A stretch of 9,147 nucleotides of DNA. Origin: Thermoplasmata archaeon (GTDB lineage Archaea; Thermoplasmatota; Thermoplasmata; Lutacidiplasmatales; UBA184). Made by a program: the position numbers and the translations under genes. Under the pieces are notes generated by a model. The model made no database searches and had not been told where the DNA came from. It saw nothing but the letters and a program-made list of their open reading frames with translations. The DNA is taken from NCBI GenBank assembly GCA_030043545.1, contig JASHXM010000221.1, forward strand, positions 1 through 9,147. Direction: 5' to 3'. This document shows positions 6,290 to 9,147 of the stretch, in pieces (positions within the stretch are counted from its first letter, which is position 1; each line of letters opens with the position of its first letter).

Positions 6290-6311
6290 CGCCCGCCCGC
6301 TCGGCGGGCGC
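6289..6311. repeat. Perfect 9-bp inverted repeat between TATA element and start codon
   Basis: GCGCCCGCC (6289-6297) and GGCGGGCGC (6303-6311) are exact reverse complements separated by 5 bases. The repeat begins at the last base of the putative TATA element and ends 2 bases before the ATG at 6313. It could be a protein-binding operator, a terminator-like hairpin for the upstream rpoP transcript, or a structure in the 5' end of any longer mRNA. The repeat itself is certain; its function is inference. Confidence 0.7.
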
Positions 6312-6312
6312 G

Positions 6313-7686
6313 ATGCGGCCCCCGACCGTCACCTTCCTGGGCGGCGTGCGGGAGATCGGAGGGAACAAGATCCTCATCCGCGACGGCCCCGACCGCGTCC
6401 TGTTCGATTTCGGCCCGTCGTTCTCGCCGAAGATCGAGCAGTACTACGTCGACTACCTCCAGCCCCGGTCGACGAGCCGGGCGAAGGACCTGCTCGAGTT
6501 CGGCCTCCTGCCGGCGATCGACGGCCTGTACTCCCCCGACGCCCTGGGCGAGCCGGAGCGGCGGACGTCGGAGCCCGGCGTCGACGCCGTTTTCGTGAGC
6601 CACGCGCACGCCGACCACGCCGGCTACCTCGAGCTCCTCCACCCCGAGATCCCGGTCCACGTCGGACGGGGCACCCGGATCCTGCTCGAGGCGATCGAGT
6701 CGGCGACGCCGATGCGGTACGGCGACCACCCGTGGCGTCCCTTCGACGACGGCGCGACGGTTAAGGTCGGTCGGATCGAGGTCGTGCCGTTCCCCGTCGA
6801 TCACTCCGTGCCGTTCGCCTACGGATTCCTGGTCCGGACGTCGGAGGGGACGGTCGTCTACACCGGCGATTTCCGCCACCACGGGCCGCGCGCGACACAG
6901 ACCCACGCGTTCTTCCAGGCCGCGGCCGAGGAACGGCCGGCGGCGCTCCTGATCGAGGGGACGCGGGCGGGGCCGGATCCGCGCCACAACCTTACGGAGG
7001 AGGGGGTCCGTCGGGAGGCCGACCGGCTGATCGCCGATCGTCGGGAGCTCGCGCTCGCGTGCACCTACCCGCGGGACGTCGACCGGCTCACGACCCTCGC
7101 CCGCGCCGCGCACGCCGCCGACCGAGAGCTCGTCGTCTCCACGCGGACGGCGCATCTCCTGTCGGCCGTCGCCCCGCTGTTCCCCGCCGGCGTGGTCCCG
7201 GTCCCGGGCACCCCGGGCGGTCCGCAGGTCTACCGTCGGAAGAAGCGGCGGTTCTTCACCTGGGAGAAGCCGTTCCTCGATACGGCGCTCGACGCCGAGG
7301 CGGTCCGGGCGCGCGGCCGCGACTACCTGCTCGCGCTCGACCTGATGCACTTTCCGGAGCTGATCGACCTCCGGCCCCCGAACGGCGGCGTCTTCCTCCA
7401 CTCGATGAGCGAGCCGTTCAGCGAGGACGACGTCGACGACCGCGTGATGCGCAACTGGCTCGACCACTTCGGGCTCTCGTTCCACCAGCTGCACGCCAGC
7501 GGGCACGCGTCGGGGCCCGAGTTGCTCGAGCTCGTCGACGCGGTCGCGCCGCAGGAGCTGTACCCGATCCACACGGAGCACCCCGAGGCGTTCCGGGGCA
7601 CCCGGTCGCACCTTGCCCTCCCGGAGCTCGGCGTCGAGTACCCCGTCGGCGCCGGCCGACCGGGGCGCTCCGCCGGGCAAGCCTAA
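6313..7686 (+). CDS. Beta-CASP metallo-beta-lactamase-fold nuclease, RNase J-like
   Basis: 457 aa. The metallo-beta-lactamase core shows HAHADH at 97-102 (His97, His99, Asp101, His102), His164 in PVDHSVPF and Asp186 in YTGDFR. The beta-CASP part shows an acidic motif A at Glu215 (LLIEGTRAG), motif B as HASGHASG with His398, and motif C as PIHTEHPE with His420. This set is typical of nucleic-acid-processing enzymes of the RNase J/CPSF73 superfamily, acting with two zinc ions on RNA or, less often, DNA. The size suits a short RNase J-like protein without the bacterial C-terminal domain. The first histidine motif (HAHADHAGYL) and the segment at 40-75 (YLQPRS, LLEFGLLPAIDGLY) differ from canonical archaeal RNase J, so a separate archaeal subfamily is likely. 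A basic patch near 308-314 (RRKKRRF) may bind RNA. It lies downstream of rpoP and just before radB. Confidence 0.88.
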   Translation: MRPPTVTFLGGVREIGGNKILIRDGPDRVLFDFGPSFSPKIEQYYVDYLQPRSTSRAKDLLEFGLLPAIDGLYSPDALGEPERRTSEPGVDAVFVSHAHADHAGYLELLHPEIPVHVGRGTRILLEAIESATPMRYGDHPWRPFDDGATVKVGRIEVVPFPVDHSVPFAYGFLVRTSEGTVVYTGDFRHHGPRATQTHAFFQAAAEERPAALLIEGTRAGPDPRHNLTEEGVRREADRLIADRRELALACTYPRDVDRLTTLARAAHAADRELVVSTRTAHLLSAVAPLFPAGVVPVPGTPGGPQVYRRKKRRFFTWEKPFLDTALDAEAVRARGRDYLLALDLMHFPELIDLRPPNGGVFLHSMSEPFSEDDVDDRVMRNWLDHFGLSFHQLHASGHASGPELLELVDAVAPQELYPIHTEHPEAFRGTRSHLALPELGVEYPVGAGRPGRSAGQA

Positions 7687-7687
7687 A
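7681..7687 (+). promoter_or_regulatory. Putative TATA box of radB, containing the upstream stop codon
   Basis: GCCTAAA includes the TAA stop of the beta-CASP gene and is centred 28 nt before the radB ATG at 7712. The spacing fits a leaderless transcript and helps select 7712 over the in-frame ATG at 7613. Confidence 0.45.
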
Positions 7688-7711
7688 CCCGTCGACCCGC
7701 TGCGCGCGGCG

Positions 7712-8398
7712 ATGGATTCTGGCCACCTCCCGACCGGCATCGGATCGGTCGATGCGCTCCTGGGCGGTGGGGTCGAGACCGACTGCGTCACCGAACTGTA
7801 CGGCGAGGGCGGGAGCGGGAAGACCCTCTTCTGCCTCGAGGTCGCGCTGCGCGTGGCCCGGGCCGGTCGATGGGTCTTCTACATCGACACCGAGGGGGTG
7901 AGCGTCGACCGCCTCCGGGCGATGGCGGGGGCCGAGCTCGAGGGGATCTTGAAGCGGTTCCTCCTGTCGACCCCGAAGGACCTCGAAGCGCAGCGTCAGG
8001 CGGTGGCGACCGCCTGTGCGCTGGCGCGGGAGGGGAAGCGGCCGGTCGGTCTGCTCGTCGTCGATTCGGGGACGTTCTACTACCGGCTGTCCCTCGCCGC
8101 GCCCGACGAGGATGAGGCCCGGCAGGCGCTCTCCCGCTCGGTCGCCGACCTCGTCGCGACCGCGTACCAGATCGGGGTCCCCGTGCTGTTCACGAACCAG
8201 GTCTGGCGGAGCGTCCGGGACGGCACGCTCGAGCCGTTGGGCGGCTCGTTCCTCAATCACGCGGCGAAGACGATCGTCCGGCTCGACCGTCTCCCGGGCG
8301 ACCGGCGCCGGGCCGTGCTCCGCAAGCATCGGTCTCGGCCGGACGGGTCGGCCGACTTCCGGATCACGTCGACCGGTCTCGTCGGCGTGCCGGGTTGA
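7712..8398 (+). CDS. radB: DNA repair and recombination protein RadB
   Basis: 228 aa, typical for RadB, a short RecA-family paralogue that lacks the N-terminal domain of RadA. It is thought to assist RadA in homologous recombination as a mediator-like protein. The N-terminus LPTGIGSVDALLGGGVE at 6-22 is the family start. Walker A is GEGGSGKT at 31-38, Glu61 follows in YIDTEG, Walker B is LLVVD at 114-118, and TNQV at 161-164 is the sensor-like motif. The C-terminus has RKHRSRPDGSADFRIT. The frame is open 33 codons further upstream to an ATG at 7613, but that start would add a low-complexity extension and overlap the previous gene by 74 bp. The ATG at 7712 gives the normal RadB N-terminus and suits the upstream A/T box. 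There is no Shine-Dalgarno sequence. RadB is chiefly a euryarchaeal gene. Confidence 0.94.
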   Translation: MDSGHLPTGIGSVDALLGGGVETDCVTELYGEGGSGKTLFCLEVALRVARAGRWVFYIDTEGVSVDRLRAMAGAELEGILKRFLLSTPKDLEAQRQAVATACALAREGKRPVGLLVVDSGTFYYRLSLAAPDEDEARQALSRSVADLVATAYQIGVPVLFTNQVWRSVRDGTLEPLGGSFLNHAAKTIVRLDRLPGDRRRAVLRKHRSRPDGSADFRITSTGLVGVPG

Positions 8399-8402
8399 AA
8401 CC

Positions 8403-8410
8403 GAGATAAG
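8403..8410 (+). promoter_or_regulatory. Putative TATA box of the alkyltransferase gene
   Basis: GAGATAAG, in an A-rich patch just after the radB stop, is centred 26 nt before the ATG at 8433. This is the same geometry as at the beta-CASP gene and radB. There is no convincing Shine-Dalgarno sequence. Confidence 0.5.
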
Positions 8411-8432
8411 GCGGCTCGCCCGTCGGGGGACG

Positions 8433-9044
8433 ATGGTCGATCCGCTCGAGTTCGGCGACGTCGCGACCCCGATCGGGACGTTCCGCGTCGTCTACCGCGG
8501 CGCCCAGGTGCGCGACCTCGACCTCCTGGAGCCGGGGAACGCCCCCGCTCCGGCGCCGGACGGGGCGACCCGCCGCAAGCCGCCGTACCCCGCCGCCAGT
8601 CCGCCCCGCCAGGTGCAGGAGTACTTCCGCGGCGAGCGGACCCAGTTCGACGTCGAGGTCGAGCCGCGCTCGACCTCGGGGTTCGACCGCAAGGTCTGGG
8701 CCGTGCTCCGGGACGTGCCCGCTGGGCGGACGGTCACCTACGGGGAGCTCGCCCGTCGGGCCGGCTACGCCGGCGCCGCCCGCGCCGTCGGGCAGGCGAT
8801 GCGCCGTAACCCGATCCCGATCGTGATCCCGTGCCACCGGGTCATCGGCGAGGGCGGGTCGATCACCGGGTTCGGGCTGGGACTCTGGCGCAAGCGGTGG
8901 CTCCTCGATCACGAGGGATCGTGGCCGCTCAAGTCCCGGTCGGCGGAGGGACCGCGGCCCCGGGGCCAGCGGACGTTCGACATCCTCTCCGGGGACCTCG
9001 CCCCGACCCGGCGGTCCAAACCTACTATGCGCCGTAGTAGATAA
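8433..9044 (+). CDS. ogt: Methylated-DNA--protein-cysteine S-methyltransferase (O6-alkylguanine-DNA alkyltransferase)
   Basis: 203 aa. The protein reverses O6-alkylguanine damage by transferring the alkyl group to its own cysteine in a single-turnover reaction. The catalytic domain lies at about 84-162. It starts with GFDRKVWAVLRDVPAGRTVTYG, continues with an Arg-finger segment ARAVGQAMRRNP (Arg117), and has the active-site motif IPCHRVIG with Cys134. SITGFGLGLWRKRWLLDHEG closes the domain. The N-terminal domain (1-80) is short and poorly conserved, with PPYPAASPP and VQEYFRGERTQFD leading into the catalytic part. About 40 residues after 163 form an Arg/Pro/Ser-rich tail that I do not recognise from the family, which usually ends soon after the LLDHEG helix. 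The start is set by the leaderless geometry; upstream sequence in this frame is a shadow of radB. The last codons overlap a TACTA/TAGTA hairpin. Confidence 0.93.
   Translation: MVDPLEFGDVATPIGTFRVVYRGAQVRDLDLLEPGNAPAPAPDGATRRKPPYPAASPPRQVQEYFRGERTQFDVEVEPRSTSGFDRKVWAVLRDVPAGRTVTYGELARRAGYAGAARAVGQAMRRNPIPIVIPCHRVIGEGGSITGFGLGLWRKRWLLDHEGSWPLKSRSAEGPRPRGQRTFDILSGDLAPTRRSKPTMRRSR
9022..9040. repeat. Hairpin-forming inverted repeat, CTACTATG / CGTAGTAG
   Basis: Two 8-nt arms (9022-9029 and 9033-9040) pair across a 3-nt CGC loop, with one T-G wobble. The element lies over the last codons of ogt and ends just before its stop. It shares the CTACTA/TAGTAG core with two more elements downstream. Confidence 0.6.
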
Positions 9045-9068
9045 TGGCCGGCCGTCGGACGGCGAAAG

Positions 9069-9091
9069 CTACTACGAGTTGTCGTAGGTAG
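9069..9091. repeat. Second CTACTACGA / TCGTAGGTAG imperfect inverted repeat
   Basis: CTACTACGA (9069-9077) pairs with TCGTAGGTAG (9082-9091) if one G is bulged, leaving a 4-nt GTTG loop. It resembles the element at 9022-9040 and lies about 47 bp downstream of it, arm to arm. A third partial copy, GTAGTAGGCGG, is at 9127-9137. Confidence 0.55.
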
Positions 9092-9098
9092 GCGGTCC

Positions 9099-9116
9099 CC
9101 GCCCCGGTCGGGGCGG
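9099..9116. terminator. GC-rich hairpin, possible bidirectional terminator
   Basis: CCGCCCC (9099-9105) and GGGGCGG (9110-9116) form a perfect 7-bp stem with a 4-nt GGTC loop. It lies directly after the putative minus-strand stop and downstream of ogt. There is no T-run, which is the usual archaeal termination signal, so the terminator call is tentative. Confidence 0.3.
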
Positions 9117-9117
9117 C

Positions 9118-9147
9118 TCAGCCCGCGTAGTAGGCGGCGTCGTACGG
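9118..9147 (-). CDS. Possible C-terminal end of a convergent minus-strand gene
   Basis: Read on the minus strand, the last 30 bases give PYDAAYYAG followed by TGA at 9120-9118. The other strand in this area has in-frame TAG stops in one frame. The stop is followed, in the minus direction, by a GC hairpin. Only nine residues are visible, so the gene cannot be identified and may not be real. Confidence 0.25.
   Translation of the reverse strand, partial: PYDAAYYAG

Larger units (their letters stand above)
9045..9117. other. Short non-coding region after ogt with hairpins
   Basis: This 73-bp stretch holds no gene I can support. A 15-codon frame from an ATG at 9044 is present but probably accidental. 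The region contains the second TACTAC hairpin and a GC-rich hairpin, and may separate two convergent genes. Confidence 0.5.

Noticed and set aside
7613..7711. Upstream ATG extending radB by 33 codons
   Set aside because: It would overlap the beta-CASP gene by 74 bp and add low-complexity sequence absent from RadB proteins; the ATG at 7712 gives the usual start.
5563..7791. 742-codon minus-strand open frame spanning the end of rrp42 to the start of radB
   Set aside because: It runs antisense across four well-supported genes and their spacers, has shadow composition (Arg, Val, Glu, Asp, Pro) and shows no recognisable motif. At about 70% GC such long antisense frames are expected.
8016..8432. 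Upstream extension of the alkyltransferase frame by 139 codons
   Set aside because: This part is an Arg/Ser-rich shadow of radB; the ATG at 8433 starts the recognisable protein and has the expected promoter spacing.
9044..9091. 15-residue basic peptide frame (MAGRRTAKATTSCRR) after ogt
   Set aside because: It is very short, has no Shine-Dalgarno sequence and coincides with the hairpin repeats, so I see no reason to call it a gene.
9022..9137. TACTAC repeats as a CRISPR array or tRNA
   Set aside because: The repeats are short, imperfect and not regularly spaced with unique spacers, and no cloverleaf or CCA end can be built.

Overview
This is a high-GC (roughly 70% by eye) archaeal chromosomal segment, almost certainly from a euryarchaeal-type lineage. 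The evidence is a run of archaeal information-processing genes (proteasome alpha, Sdo1/SBDS, exosome Rrp4-Rrp41-Rrp42, ribosomal protein eL43/L37Ae, RNA polymerase subunit P), a RadB recombinase paralogue, and TATA-box promoters close to start codons. The proteasome alpha N-terminus reads very like the Thermoplasma protein, so a GC-rich member of Thermoplasmatota is my best guess. That placement is inference, not proof.

Layout. (1) Positions 1-1744, minus strand: the N-terminal 581 residues of a thioredoxin-like/DUF255 (YyaL/SPATA20-type) protein that runs off the left edge. (2) 1745-1863: divergent promoter region with a clear TATA box for psmA. (3) 1864-6252, plus strand: the conserved archaeal exosome-proteasome 'superoperon' psmA, sdo1, rrp4, rrp41, rrp42, rpl37ae, rpoP. 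(4) 6313-7686: a beta-CASP metallo-beta-lactamase nuclease, RNase J-like but not canonical. (5) 7712-8398: radB. (6) 8433-9044: an O6-alkylguanine-DNA alkyltransferase with an extra C-terminal tail. (7) 9045-9147: a short region with repeated CTACTAC/GTAGTAG elements and a GC hairpin, perhaps followed by the last nine codons of a convergent minus-strand gene.

How the genes work together. The exosome core (Rrp41/Rrp42 ring, Rrp4 RNA-binding cap) degrades and tails RNA 3'-5'. A beta-CASP nuclease two genes downstream could supply endo- or 5'-3' activity. Sdo1 matures the large ribosomal subunit, eL43 is part of that subunit, RpoP is part of the polymerase, and PsmA forms the gate ring of the 20S proteasome. 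The block therefore couples RNA synthesis, decay, ribosome assembly and protein turnover. RadB and the alkyltransferase add DNA recombination and repair.

Expression signals fall into two classes. Genes that overlap or closely follow a neighbour inside the exosome operon (rrp41, rrp42, rpl37ae) carry Shine-Dalgarno sequences. Genes after small gaps (rpoP, the beta-CASP gene, radB, ogt) lack them and have an A/T-rich box centred 26-30 nt before the ATG, as expected for leaderless transcripts. In several cases this box overlaps the stop codon of the preceding gene. I see no mobile element, CRISPR array, tRNA or rRNA, and no clearly undescribed multi-gene system. The points most worth a second look are the non-coding palindromes, the terminal TACTAC repeats, the Rrp4 extensions and the divergent beta-CASP family.
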